Assembly: GCA_030685235.1 (NCBI GenBank)
Contig: MU839279.1
Location: forward strand, 1-49,917
Reading direction: 5' to 3'
DNA: 49,917 nucleotides
Origin: Copromyces sp. CBS 386.78
Taxonomy: Eukaryota > Ascomycota > Sordariomycetes > Sordariales > Sordariaceae
Shown here: positions 33,976-47,410 of the stretch, one piece after another
Layout of the letters: each line of letters opens with the position of its first letter
Position numbering within the stretch: position 1 is the stretch's first letter
Program-made: the position numbers and the translations under genes
The notes under the pieces: model-generated
Seen by the model: only the letters and a program-made list of their open reading frames with translations
The model's database searches: none
What the model was told of the DNA's origin: nothing

Positions 33976-35389
33976 GGTTGCTGTTAATCAAGAGCTTGAG
34001 GTTTCCGACACAAATTGCTGGTCGCCGTCGCAAACAAGTTCAGGATGTGTCTGTCGTAGGTCAAGGCCGGGGGGTGTGGAACACGGAGACGGGAGGATGA
34101 ACGGGACAGCAAAGGGAGCGAGCGTCTGGGAGAGAGGCACCGTCCGATGAGGGTATCAAGTATTATGTAGGTTGGTAGTAGGGAAAAGAACTTGAAAAGG
34201 AGTAAAGGAGTCGGTGATGGGCAGAGTAGTTCGGTCGCTGGATCAGAACCCAGTTCCCAGGTTACAAGAAAGCAGATTACCTTATTTTCCTTGACACCTA
34301 CCTTATCCACGTCTGAAGTATGGGGATGTACTGGGCAATCCGTAATTTAGGTAGTTACGTGCCCAATCGCCTCAGCCGCAACGCCAGACCGCAACCGCAA
34401 TGTTGGTTACGCTAGAGGGCTTTCACGATTCAGGGTCCGATGGTCAGAATCCAAGAGAAGAAAAGACGGAAGGATCTCGGCTTCGTTCGGGAGGATCTCT
34501 GGATCTGTCGGTCGAGAAAAGCAACGAGCTTTCGAGAGCTCAACTTTCCCCTTCTCCAATCCTCCAATTTAGCTCCAGTCCACAATTCCACATGGGTCCG
34601 TTGACCCGTTCAACGTGGTTCAACGCTATCGTGCCTCATCGGGCTAGTTAAGGGTCCTCTGTGGAGTTTGCCCGTTGTGCGGTGTATCCGTCCGTATTGT
34701 GTATGGTCCGCACTGGTATTCGTAACCGTCCAGGAGGCTTGGACGGCTGGGCGTTGGAGCGCCTTGTCTTGGGTGTCGGTAGCAGTTGTATGATGACCAC
34801 TCAGTCTTCCTGAATAGGTATGACGCGGTGAGTGCTACTCTTCATCATGAGTAAAGAGTGGTAAATGAATTTACGTCGCACAAGAATGTCACTCCGGTGC
34901 TTGCAACAACTCATTGGACCATGACATTTCAAGGACACAAACACTGCTATATTTTACGCATCCTGAGCTCAAGGCTCCCTTGGGCCCAAAGTTACCATAG
35001 TCCCACATGCGAGGGGATATTGATGGGGCAGGGCGGTGCTATACCGAACGGAGCCGCGAGTTCAGGCCGGAGGATTGTTGCTGACAGGCATCGACGTGTT
35101 TGGAGCCGTGCAACTTCCGAACCTCACGTTTCGTGAAGCGTGTGCCTGCCGATCAGGACACGGAAACAACCTTCCGTGCCTTTGGTTCGAACGGAAACCA
35201 CTCAATGAAGTTCTCCCGGGAGAAATTGATACCAGCGCCTGCCGCGCGAGCCGGTGTTATTTAAGAAGATAGAAAAGGTACTTGTCAAACGTCATTCGGC
35301 TTAGATTTATCGGACCCGTGGATGAAATGTGCAGATTGAGAATGAAGGTTCCTCCAGACTAGTGTTCGATAGGAACCGAAAAAATGACA
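33976..35389. other. PEF gene upstream flank and transition zone
   Basis: Normal-GC intergenic DNA carrying the PEF promoter. No gene is supported. It ends at about 35390, where base composition drops abruptly into the AT-rich block. Confidence 0.5.
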
Positions 35390-35528
35390 TTCTTTCCATA
35401 CATTTCAAACTTACGAAAATTACGCTAATTTAAGGTCTATGCTCGTACCCGTGCACCTTATCTACCAGAATCAAAAAAATCTTTCTATCTCCATTAACAA
35501 TACCCTCTACAATAAACCGACCAGTATC

Positions 35529-35822
35529 CTAAAATCCCCTCATCGCCGCTAGCAATCTAGTATGCCCCCAATCCGTCAAGCCTGTAATAAGGGTATTTAT
35601 AAGGAGTTCAACCTTTGTAATAAAATTGGGCGCAATACCCAAATCGCGTTTTACCGCTATTACGAATAGTATTAAATAATCAATATTACCTAGTTGCAGT
35701 CTCATTTTAACGACTACGCGGGGTATTAAATCCATTGCGTAAACTAATAATTCTAAAATTGCGACAATATTCGTCGCTATACCGTAGTACTTAATAATAA
35801 CTAAAGGAAAAAGATCGACTAG
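35529..35822 (-). pseudogene. Decayed coding remnant, C-terminal end
   Basis: An open minus-strand tail of about 97 codons ends in a stop at 35529, with no valid upstream start and stops further upstream. It contains two loosely similar segments (YYGIATNIVAILELLVYAMD and LGIAPNFITKVELLINTLIT), suggesting a short repeat protein or chance periodicity. It ends TDWGHTRLLAAMRGF. It may be the tail of an older transposon or a host gene mutated by RIP. No family recognised. Confidence 0.35.
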
Positions 35823-36077
35823 TATACTATTAAAACTATACTATTTTTTGGCCGCCCTTTTAATTTATTTAAAGGATCCCCTATAAAAGTATTTCTCTAT
35901 ACCCTCGTTCTAATATATATACCCTCCAACGCTAACCTTTTCGTAAACGAATAGTTCCCCCTTATTTATTAATAGATAAAGGAGTAGATTCTTACGTAGT
36001 ACATTACTATATTATCGTATATTAATATATTCTTTAATAAATTAAACGATTATTCTAGTAGGCGGATTATCAATATC

Positions 36078-36329
36078 TCTATTTCTTACTCGCCTAGTAA
36101 TATATCTTTATTCTAATATAATAAGCATACGGGGTCTACCGAATATACTTCTATAAACTTCGCCGGCATTATCTCTAAGATTTATAACGAAATTACTAAT
36201 ATCCCCGCCAGAATTAACGCTTTTATTACCGATACTTACAACTCTACCCGGCGAACAATATACGAACTTATTACCTATAACCGTTTTAAAAGTTCCTTTA
36301 CTATCCTATATAATTCGCACTCCCTTTAG
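36078..36329 (+). pseudogene. Decayed plus-strand coding remnant
   Basis: A frame with one internal stop (36114-36116), then 70 open codons to a stop at 36327, in a region where other frames close quickly. It reads ARINAFITDTYNSTRRTIYE and similar. Downstream in the same general direction are stop-broken fragments such as FRTSKLQFAQLKGFIIEFYS, vaguely like a retroelement gag. It is on the opposite strand to the Gypsy elements, so it would be a separate, older insertion. Weak evidence. Confidence 0.3.
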
Positions 36330-36823
36330 CTACTTATAAAGGATATAATCGGTTTATAACCGTTTAAAGTATTAAGCTAGTAAATTAGTACTATTATTAA
36401 CTACTTTCGTACTTCTAAATTGCAATTCGCGCAATTAAAAGGATTTATAATAGAATTCTATAGTAAAATTATTAATATTCTATTAAAATTAATTAGTAAT
36501 CTCCCTATTATTTATTACATACTATAAATTAATTAAATTAATATAATTACCTAATAGAAGTCGTAATACAAATCTATACGCTCGATTTAACGTACTAAAC
36601 CTATATTATAGGTATTTATACGCGATACGTAGTACCGTAGTTAAACTCCCTACCAAGAAACTCCCCGCGGTAACGACGGCCACGAACCGATCCAATTTAT
36701 ACAAATTATTAAAGTTATTAAAGACCTTTATTTCTAATACAGTCTTAATACTTTCGAAAAGTTTATAGAACCTCTTTATAAAACCTAATTATCGTTAAAA
36801 ATAAACTACTTAACTATCGGTTA

Positions 36824-37180
36824 TATTATGGGGCAAGGCGAACGTTAGGTATCTGTAAAGACATTCGTAATTGCACGAGGAAGAGGAAGCTATCTAGGGG
36901 AGCCCTAATAGCCATCTATATACAGTAAGCATATGGCCCGTACAGCCTAGTCATCCTATAGATTATCCTATAGATTATCCTATAAGCTAGTATAGTTTAT
37001 ATAGCCTTAGCGATAGGGGTAGGCTAACAACCGCAGCTAGTTAAATATTAAATATATTTAGCCGCATCTACTATATTAGGTCTCTATAGCTAATTAGAGT
37101 ATATTATTAACCCGGTAACTATTACTATAGTAAAGGTAGCGATATAGGACGGTTAATCAATTACAAATAACCCTATAATA
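36824..37180 (-). repeat. Candidate 3' LTR of outer retrotransposon
   Basis: Begins tattatgggg and ends ccctataata, so its six-base ends are perfect inverted repeats. The inner LTR has the same plan (tattacgggg ... gtaata). Immediately inside, cttccttcgcc reads on the minus strand as a purine tract, in the place where the inner element has its own. Length 357 bp. No second copy lies in the window to confirm it. Confidence 0.55.
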
Positions 37181-37459
37181 CTTCCTTCGCCTAAAATACC
37201 CTTAGGGTAAAAATGCTTCCCTTTTTAATCTCCTTTACAATACTTATTACTTACCCTTTTATATTGTTTTTACTTTCCTTTTTAGGCCGCTACTTTACCT
37301 TCTTAATAACGTAGTAATCGCTGTACTATTAATATTATATTTATTTTTCCTGGCGGCTAATCCGTCCTAACGGCCTTCTCTAAAACTTTCTTAGTTCTAT
37401 AGCAATATTTCTTATCTATAATCTATCGTAGTAATATTAATATATTTAAATTATTATTG

Positions 37460-40216
37460 TAAAATTTTCTAAAGTCGTCGATACAATACTCTACGTCCTT
37501 CTATAATTACTAAATAAAATTGTAAGGGCTTTCCCAAACTACCTAATACTCCTATCTACTATTTTCTATATTAAAACGGTAATTATTAATAATTTCGTAG
37601 AATTATTCAACTATATCTTTAATATTATTTATTCGTTTTATAATCCGCCCGTTATTTACTCGGATATTTTAAATTTTATCCTACCCGAAGATCCCTTAAT
37701 AATTCTAAGGTTTTATTATACTAATGTAGAAAGTACGGCTATACTTTATATTAACGGGGAACTTTAATATAATGCAATAGCTATTTACCTTTACGATTTA
37801 GAAAGGCCCTTCCTATAATAGCGTAAACTTAATTTATAAGCGTCCTAATACGAAGTTAATTATATTAAGTAAAACTTTATCGCCGATATAATATTTCGAT
37901 ATATTGGACCGTTTTTCGTTAGCGGTTTCCTCGTACTGTATTTAACTATTCTTAATTATAATAATAATTTTATTTAATATTATATTAAACTAGTCGGTAA
38001 TTTCGTTAACTTTAAAGTATTCCGCCTATTATACTTTAAAAAGCTTTAGTAAGTATAGTTAAGCGGGCTCGATTCCTATCCGAAAGTAAAAATTATAATT
38101 TGCGAAGAAAGGGGATACGTTAGTACTATATAAATATATATTATTGCCCGCGAATTCTACTAGGGGTAATTAATCGACTTAATCGTCTTAAGCCCAATTA
38201 ATATAAATACGAAGGAAACGTTCTAATTTAACGTTAATACGCTCGGTCTAGCTATTAATTTCTGTATAGAAAGCTGATAATAATTTTAAAATAATTCTTA
38301 ACCTTTTAAATAGAACTTTTTAAAATTATAAAACGAATTAGGTACCGCAATCGGAAATAATAGTGTCCGGTAGGCTATAAAGGGCGTAAATTTTTTCGAT
38401 AAATTAATTAACGAATTTTTTTATAATTAATATTTTAATTAGGATATAGTACTTTATTTTTATTAAGCGGTCTATTATTATAGTAATATATTTATATTTT
38501 CGGCTTCCCTAAACGTAGGGTATTATAGGGGTAATATAATCGATAATAATATCTTTCTATAGTACGAAGGGTATTAGTAGAAGCTTTAAAAGCCCCGCTA
38601 GTATACGTTATAATAATTTCGTCTTTATATATTAGAAGTAGGTTTTATAATAAGTTCTAATAGCTTTATTTATACTTAACAAGTAAAATAAGCGATTAAA
38701 GGTAGTGAATATTTTATTTTAACCTTAGTAATCTATTAATATAGGTTCGTAATACTTTTATATAAAATATAATTATAGTATAGTATTTTCTAGGTCGATT
38801 ATAAATATTAAGCATTAATATACTTTATTATTAATCGTATAATATTCCGCAAAAATTATTTTTCTTATATTTTTCTTTAATACTTTAGATTATATTCGAC
38901 GGTTTTCGTCTGTAAGGGCGGCTATTAAATTTTAATAAAAAATTAAATTATAATAATTAGCGTTGATTAATTTATTTATAAATAATTCTTCCGGATTAAA
39001 TTCGTAAACGTAAATATAATTTACGAAAACGGAGGGGTCGAAAAGCGCTTTATAACGGGCTTTCAACCGGTCGTCGTTTATATCCTTCGGTATATCTTCT
39101 AATTTCTTACTTAGGGTATTAAAATAGACTTAGAAAATACCCGGCCTATATTTAATAATAAAATTAAATTCAAATAGGAAATTAAACTACTATATATACC
39201 GCAGCGTAAATTTCTTATTCTCTATAAAGGTTTATAAGCCCTTATAGTCGGTTAAGATTTTAAATAATTTTTAGGTGCCCTATAATTCTAATCCCTATTC
39301 CTCTAAGGCTTTAATAATTATAAATAATTCCTTATTATAAATATTATAATTATATTCTACGGCGGAATATTTCTATAAAAAATATATAACTAGGCGCAAA
39401 ATATTCTCGTCGTTATATTAAAATAATATATTGCCTGCGGCCTAATTACAAGTATTGGTTTTGATTACGGTTAGGCGGGACTAATTGTAAATTCGAAGGA
39501 CGGGACTTATAATAAAAGCTTTTTTTAATTTTTCAAACGCTCTTTAATAGTCTTTTATCTAACGTTATTCGGCCGATTTCTTTATAAAGTCGTATAGCGG
39601 AATAATTATAACTAAAAAATATTAAATAAAGCGCCGGTAGAAATTTATAAATTTTAGGAACCTTTAAAGCTAGCGTTTTAATTGCGGGGCTTCCTATTTA
39701 ATAATAGTTTTCACCTTCGTAGGGTCTATTTCTATACCTCCTAATATAATAAAAAGGCTTAAATATTTTGTACAGGTAATATCGAATTCGTACTTATCGA
39801 TATTTAATTAAAGGCTAACGTTAATTATTCTTCTAAGGACTTTATTTATATAGGCGGTATACTCTTCTACGTTTTCGGAATAAATAAGGATATTATTTAA
39901 GTACGTTATTATATAAATATTTAGATTATAATATAGTACGTTGTTAATATAATTCTAAAACGTGCTAGGTACGTTTTAGAGGCTAAAAGGAAGGATTAGT
40001 AATTTATAAAACCTAAAATATATAATAAAAATAGTTAATTATTCGTAGCCCTCTTAAATACGGATTTAATTAAAAGCGGTAATAATATTTAATTTAATAA
40101 AGATTTTAACGCGGCAAATAATATTAAAAATTTCTTTAATTAATAAAAGCAGGTACCGTATTTTAAATATAATATTATTAATACTATAGAAATCGATATA
40201 AATACGAATACCCTTA
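37460..40216 (-). pseudogene. Outer pol, 3' part (RT, RNase H, integrase)
   Basis: Broken by many stops. The RT catalytic motif YLDD reads YLNN (39892-39903). An RNase H motif like AEYNYNIYNKELF lies near 39300-39355. Integrase keeps all three acidic codons: Asp 38470-38472, Asp 38350-38352 and Glu 38242-38244, the last pair 35 residues apart (D,D-35-E), within KYITIIIDRLIKI and SDCGT. A GPF-type module and a chromodomain-like region follow (about 37800-37460). Decay is by C-to-T and G-to-A changes, including Gln/Trp codons turned to stops. Inactive. Confidence 0.85.
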
Positions 40217-40221
40217 CTAGG
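40217..40221. repeat. Target site duplication, left (ctagg)
   Basis: Five bases abutting the left LTR. The right copy at 47636-47640 is ttagg, one C/T transition apart. Confidence 0.8.
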
Positions 40222-40446
40222 TATTACGGGGTAGGACACCGTTGGGGGTGAGGTTGGATAAACGTAGTTGTACGAGGAAGGAAAGTAGGAGGAGGGAGGA
40301 GTGCGGTCTGGATATAGGGCAGGCTATACCGTACCTAGGATCTAGACCGAGGCCCACTAGTACGTGCGTACATACGGTCCTATTGGCTAATAGCCAATGG
40401 ACTCGACCATACAGTGCCTAGTACTATTACAGGTAATCTTGTAATA
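40222..40446 (-). repeat. Inner element LTR (3' LTR, left)
   Basis: 225 bp, tattacgggg to cttgtaata. It matches 47411-47635 over its full length with no indel; by hand count about 26 sites differ, all transitions. Originally TG...CA ends are inferred. The adjoining inner sequence is purine-rich on the minus strand (polypurine tract candidate). Confidence 0.93.
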
Positions 40447-40872
40447 CTACTTCCCTACAAAAGAAACTTATAGAGTTTTAAACAATTTATTTAATATATA
40501 TATATAAAATAATAGAATCTTACTTTAATCCCCGTCTTCTAATTCCTCGATTTGTAATTAAACGCTTACAATCCGCAAATAAACGGCTACATTATTATTA
40601 TTTCCTTACTAGTAGGTCCTAACCTCTAGCCGTACCTTTACGTTCTTTATTGGGGGCCGTTTTCCTTATTAAACTTCCGCTAATCTCCTAAATATTTTAT
40701 AGAAGAATTCGTCTATCTTCTTTATGTCCTTCTCAGATAGGAGTTCTAATTCCCAATTTACAATTTTAATCGCGGACCTTCGTACCTCCCGGTTAGCTAT
40801 AATATCCACTACAGCAATATTAATTTACTCCTTTAAATTAATAATATATCTAGAATATTTCGGGGGCGGTAC

Positions 40873-41025
40873 GGGGGCGGGCGATGCTATATAGCGTATT
40901 TAGGGTATTAGGGCTTTCGCTATATAGTGTATTTAGGGTGCGAGCAATACCGTATAATGTATTTAGGGTGCGGGCGATACCGTATAGCGTATTTAGGGTA
41001 CGGGCGATGCCGTATAGTATATTTA
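40873..41025. repeat. 30-bp tandem array (5 units)
   Basis: Units start near 40873, 40903 (33 bp), 40936, 40966 and 40996, each ending in gtattta or the like. The core is cgggcgataccgtatagcg with transition variants. It lies between the integrase end and the 3' LTR of the inner element. Confidence 0.85.
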
Positions 41026-41099
41026 GGGTATTAGGGCTTTCTACTCTTAAAGTATAACTTTAATTTCTAGTTAACTTTAAACCGCTAGCGGGATAAGGG

Positions 41100-44000
41100 T
41101 ATTTGGGTAATTACGGTAAAACGCAATAACAGAATCCCTTACTCCTTTAACGTTATTAAAAAATTTATCAATAGGGTTATAATATTTTTATTTTACAATA
41201 TAGAACTAGTAATAGTTACTTCCCCGTTAAAAATAATTTAAAAATTTATTAAACTCCTACTTTACTACTTCTTCATAATTATTTATTTTAATTATAATTC
41301 TGCCTTCATTAATTCGTACGTCGCTTTATAAGTCGGTTTAATTAGGGAGGCCTTTACAATAAGGTTTTACTATAGAAACATAGAATATTAATAAATATTT
41401 TATATTAGTAGGTAAAATTAGTTTAATATTGTAGGATCGCGCCTAATCTACTTTAAAAGGGCCTTCCTATCGTAAGTAAAGTTTATTATATAATTTACCA
41501 TTATTAAAATTAATCGTATTAAGTATAACCAGGTCCCTAGCGCAGTATTTTAACGCGTTAGACCGATTCTCGTTAACGTTAGCTTTATATTAGTCTTATA
41601 CCTTTTTCGTAGAGGTACGTATATAGTCCTAAATAGCCTCGAAACGAACGAGTAGCTTATTAACTTTTAAATATTTTTTCTATTATACTAGCGAAAAACT
41701 TTTTAATAGTACGATTATTGCAGGTTCGATGCCTATACGAGGGTAGAAATTATAGTTAGTAAAGAAGGGAGTTATACTTGTGGTTTCGGATACTATATTA
41801 TTGTTTGCGAATTCCATTAATAATAATTATTATACTTAATCCGTCTATACTTAATTAACGAAAATATATAAATATTATTCTATTTTTACATTAATACATT
41901 CCGTCTAGGCATTCGTCTAAAGGTAGAAAGCGGAATTTAATAATCTTTTAATAATTAGGCGCTTATAAATAGTAAATTAGAAAAGAGAGATAAATTACGA
42001 ATCGCGGTCAGAAACGATAGTATTAAGTAGGTTATAAAGGGTATAAATACAGTCAATAAAACGGTCTACTAATTCTTCCACTTCTATAATAATAGTCGGG
42101 ATATAGTAGCGTATCTTTATTAGACGGTCTACGACAATAGTAATATATTTGAATTTCTAGCTTAAATATAAGTTTTCTAATAATAGAGAAATATAATTAA
42201 TTGAAATATATATTTATAGTACGTAGGTTATAAGTATAGACTTAAAGTAGCCTACTTTAGCCCGTCGTAATACTTTCATTTTCGAATATATTAAATAATT
42301 TTTATAATAAGTTTGAACGGCTTTTACTATACCTAATTAATATTAATATTCGTTCATTTATACCTAGGTTTTGTCTTTATTTAGGTAATTAACCATTGGC
42401 GATAAATGGGCGCAGTAAATAAGCAATAGGTAGGTAGCGGTATTATTAGGATTAATAAATACTTTCCTTTTATAATAGGCCTTACTTCCCGCTATAAAAT
42501 ATTCGGCGAAAGCGATTTTAAGCTTCTTCTTAATATAGGGGTACTATTTAGTACGGCCTAGGTCCTTTAAGTAGTTAACGGCTTTTTATATTAGGGTTAA
42601 CTAATTATAATTTTTATTAATAATATCGTCGGTTAATTTGTCCAATTCTTCTAAAATATTTAAAGAAAGAAGGAATACTTTTTTATTAAAATCGAAATTA
42701 TTATTAATTATTATAGCTGATAAAAAGAGGTAACCCTTTTTAAAGCGGGCAGGGTCGATAAGCTTACAGTTTTTTACCTTTAGGCGATAATTATTTATAT
42801 TTAAAAGTACGTCCTCTAACTTCTTATTTAGTATATTAGGGCGAAGATTTTATAACCCTAATATATAGAGGATTAAGAAATTGAATTATAATAAAAATTA
42901 TAATTATTATATATAGCGGGGTATAAACTACTTATTTATCATAAAAGTCTTTAAATTCTTATGATCTATAATAATATTAAAAGGTTGTTAGGCGCCTTTT
43001 AATTTTGGGCGCTACTCTTTTAAAGCTTTAACGATAGCGAGGAACTCCTTATTATAAATATTATAATTATATTCTGCTATTAAATACTACGTTAAGAAGT
43101 ATACCATTAAGTAGAATTCACTATTATCCCTATATTAGGAAAGGGTATTTCTAAAAATTTAATTCGAAGTATCAATTTCAACGACCGTCTTTTTAAATTA
43201 ATTATAGATCTATAGGGTTAGGCTACTAGTAAACGCGGCCTTTAAAGTTTTAAAAGCAGACTATTATACTATAGTCTATAACTATTCTACGTCCTTTTTT
43301 ATAAAGTCGTACAATAGTATTACCATTATTGAAAAACCTTTAATAAAACGACAATAAAAGTTAATAAACCCTAAGAAATTTTATAAAAGCTTCTTTAACG
43401 TTAGGGATTGCTAATTTATAATAGCTTTAACCTTTATTAAATCTATTTCGATACCACTAAATATAATAATTAGTCTAAAATATTTAGTTTTCTTAATATA
43501 AAATTCGTATTTATTAATATTAACTTATAGGCCGGCCTTTTTTAAGCAAGTAAAAACATTATCTACGTACTTCTAATACTCCTCTTCGTTATTTAAAAAA
43601 ATAAAAATATTATCCAAATAAGTAATCGTATATATATTTAAGATATCGTATAAAATATTATTAATATAATTCTAAAATACACTAAACGTTCTTTATAGGC
43701 TGAAAGGATAAATAAATAATTTAAATAAACTAAAGTAGGTAATAAACGCTATTAGCTATTCGTATCCTTCTATAATGCGAATACAGTTGAAAACGGCGAT
43801 AATATTTAGTTTAATAAAAAATTTTACTTTATAAATAGCGTTAAAGGTTTCCTTAATTAAGGGAAGCGGGTAACGGTTTTTAAAAATAATATTATTAATC
43901 CCCCTATAATTTACGTAAATCCTAATATTTCCACCTAGCTTCTATACTAATAAAATTTAGGAAATAACTTCTAATTACGAAGGACGGATAAATTTATTAC

Positions 44001-47000
44001 AGAAATTCTTATCGATCTACTTTTTAATTACATTTAATTCGTTAGGGTTAAACGCCTTTAATTTTATATAGGGCGCTTATTCTCCTAGGCGGAATTCGAT
44101 TTTAAAATTATAAGAGTAGTAGGGGGGTAAGACTATTACATTACGAGGTTTAAAAACGTTAAAGTAATTCTAATATTATTTAAGTAATTTTTCTTTAATT
44201 TAAACGTCGGTTTTAGGCAGTTTATCGGCCTTTTCGTAAAATTTAGCTACGTCTTCTTTTATAATATTGGCGGCGAACCTAATAGTTTTATAACGTTCGA
44301 AATCTTTATTTACATTACCGTTAAGGTAGATATATTTAGCGATCTTTATTATTCGGATAATAATTTTAGATCCTTTACTAGCGTAGGCGTTAATTTATAA
44401 ATAATAATATTTACTTAATAATTTTTTATATTTAGCACCATTACTATCCTAAATTTCTTATTCTATTTTTAGGGTAAGGTTCGTTAAATTATTAGGTATA
44501 TCGTAATTATAATCGTACTTAATTCCTATCTTTACCCTTTTATTAACGACGCTTTTATTATTTCTATATTTTTTAAACTCTAAAGCGCCCCCTTTTACTT
44601 TTTTGGCCCGGGCTTCTTCTTTTACTTTAGCTTTTTTTAAAATTTTATAGAATTTTATATACAAAATATAGAATATTCAGAGATAATATTTTTCGTATAG
44701 CTAATTAAAATTAATAGCCGTTATATGCTTAATATTTACGGGGTTAATTAATTCGTTCGAAAAGTACATCTTATATATTATAATACGGTAGTAAGGGTTG
44801 GATTTTCGTTAGCCGGCTATAGTACAATAAATAATAGGTTTAGTCCGCTTAGGAATTTTAGTAACAATACCCGCAATTAGGGCGGGATTTAGGGTATTAG
44901 GGTTTATAGCCGGGGTATTAAAGGGTTTATCTTTAACGGTATTAGGAGCGGGGTTTGCGATTAAGGTATTAGAACTGGCTACTTCGGTTATACTTTATAT
45001 AATTTTATAATAATGCGTATAAATATGTTTTTAGACTTTAGGCGCGTATTATAAGGAGGGTAAAAGATTTATAGGAAGGTAGCGGTTTATATAATAATTA
45101 GTAAAAGTAATAGTACTATCTAATTATAATATTATAAGGTTATAAAATTTGAATTACAATATACTTAAAATAACAGGGTAGTTATTAGCTAGGTTGTAAG
45201 CTAATATAGCGATTATTTTTATATAGTAACCGATCCGTAACTAGACTTTATAGTAATAAGTAATAAAGTCCTTAAATATATTATTTATTAAATATAAGGT
45301 CTTTAATTTAGGGAACTTTAATAGCGGAATAGTATAGCAGGCAGTAAAATTACGATCGATAAAAGCGAGAGTAGAATATCTATTATTAATTAGAATAGTA
45401 TATTTACTTCGTTAGTTACGCAGTCTATAGATAATTTGAGTGGAGAGGAGGATAGAATTATTATTATAGCTATTTAAATTTGAATTCTTAAATTAAATTA
45501 CTTTTAAATCTATTAAATTATTTATTTTTTCCTTTATTATTACTATAGACAATGGTTTCTTTAAACAATTTAATAGAGAGGTGGCGTATTTCCCGCGTTA
45601 TATTCTATAGGCTAAGCAGGAACTGGAACGGAGGGTATAGCGGGAGCGGCGGACTTACTAATAGTAATAGCGTTGATACGAATATTATTATTATTATTAT
45701 AATTAGTCTAGCTTATAGCGGGCTTACTACGGTTATTATTATTATTTCTTCTATTACAACAGTTACAACGGTCGCACTCCTTCTACTCCTTAGGGATGCT
45801 AGTATTAATATTATTACAATATTCGTAAGCGTAGTTGCCAATTTAAGTATAACATTTATAAAGTCCGTTCTTTATATAGTAATCGATAATTATTTTATCA
45901 ATTATACGGGATAATTAAATATTAATAGCGTTTATAGCATTGAAATTTATAATAGTACTACTTTAACTAACAGTACGTTCGGGGGTAACAGTGTTACCGG
46001 TATTAGTAATATTATTCTTAAAGTAGATATTAATTTTATTGCACTAATTACACTCCTTTAAATTAGTGGTAAATTTACGATAGAGGGTAAATTATCCATT
46101 GAAATCGTTATAAATCGGGGTATTTTATTAATAAGTAATAGTATCGCGGATTTCGTTCGTAACCTTTATTTTTAAATAATATATTTTTATAGCGTCGTTG
46201 AAGTCGTATTTATTAACGATAATAATAAACTTATCTTTAAAATTGAATTATTTAATATCTTTAGATATTTTAAAAGATTCGAAGTCCCGGCGTATTTTGA
46301 AGGTAAGGTTTATACGATTATATTTCGTACTAAGGTATTCGAAGAGGGCCTCCGTATTTGCCTATTTTTATTTCGTTGGGTTTACTTCTTTAATAATAGG
46401 TATTATATAGGGGGTTAAAATTTTAAAGGCGTTATTACCTAAATACAAAAGGATTTAAACGAATTTATAATGTTTATTTTAATTAAATTACTAGGCGTCC
46501 TAAAATTAATAAAGCTAGATTTTATTTTTTTAATCTTAGAAAGCTTCGGCTTTTTTAATAGCGGAAGTATCTTCGCCGGTATAGGCGGCGGGGTTTTTAT
46601 TAGTATAGGATTTAGGGGTGGCCATTTCTTCATTATTAAAATTAGGGACGGGGACGGAAGCGGGTATAGTGATTTTATTGCGAACAGCCTTCTTAAAGGC
46701 CTTAATCTAGGTTTCAGCGGTCTTTTTAAACTTAATATTAGTCTCGTTAATTATAATAAGGTTACTACAGAATTGTTAGGCCTTTTATTAAAGGTTGGCG
46801 AATTCTTATTGAAAGTTAGTAATAATATTTTCTTAATTAATAATTTACTAATAGGCGGCTTCGAAGGAATTTTAGGCGGCGCTAGTAAATATATTGGCTT
46901 AAATTAAGTTTAAATAAATTAATTAAGCGAGAGCGGTAATAATATAGGAAAAAGTAGTATATTAGGTAAATTTAGAAGCAGTATTAAAAATTTCCTCTAC

Positions 47001-47200
47001 AATTAGGTTATTTGGGTATTAAAGAGCGGTACTATTAAGGGTTTTTATAATATTTTCGAAGAATTATTCGTATTTAGAGCCGATAATAGCATTGATTATA
47101 GAGATAATAACATTGAAATTAATAATAGGGGCCGCCATTTAAATAATTATAATCGTTTTAATTAATACTTACTACTTTATAGCGTACGGTATCTATTAGT
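41100..47200 (-). pseudogene. Inner gag-pol remnant
   Basis: Protease: the active-site DSG codons read Asn-Asn-Arg (45379-45387), three G-to-A changes, followed by an intact-looking TLAFIDRNF. RT: block A (about 43950-43880) and the catalytic YLDD as YLDN (43609-43620), then KAGL and NFLGFINFYCRFIKG. RNase H: AEYNYNIYNKEFLAIVKAL near 43075-43019. Integrase: KYITIVVDRLIK with Asp 42127-42129, SDRDS with Asp 42007-42009, and TEC with Glu 41899-41901 (D,D-35-E), all three acidic codons kept. The C-terminal GPFKVD module is at about 41460. The gag (about 45600-47200) is assumed from position only. Non-functional. Confidence 0.88.
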
Positions 47201-47210
47201 TATTTTATAG

Positions 47211-47314
47211 CGACGAAAGAGAGGTTTATTATAGTACGACGAAAAAGAGGTCTATTACAGTACGACGAAGGAGAAATCTATCGCGGTACGATAAAGGAAA
47301 GGTGTATTGCGGTA
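47211..47314. repeat. 26-bp tandem array (4 units)
   Basis: Four contiguous 26-base units (47211, 47237, 47263, 47289) of the form cgacgaaagagaggtttatt plus atagta, then a partial fifth. They differ mostly by transitions. They lie 97 bases inside the 5' (right) LTR, in the presumed leader of the inner element. Confidence 0.88.
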
Positions 47315-47410
47315 TAACGAAATCGCGGGCTCGTCGGAAATATTTACGACAGCGGTAATAAATTTATTTTAAAGTATACGTACGTAGTATAATAGTAAGG
47401 TATAATTAAT

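Noticed and set aside
45552..46907. Open plus-strand frames in the inner element (120, 70 and 145 codons)
   Set aside because: Opposite to the element's coding strand and made of Ile/Leu/Asn codons expected from AT-rich DNA.
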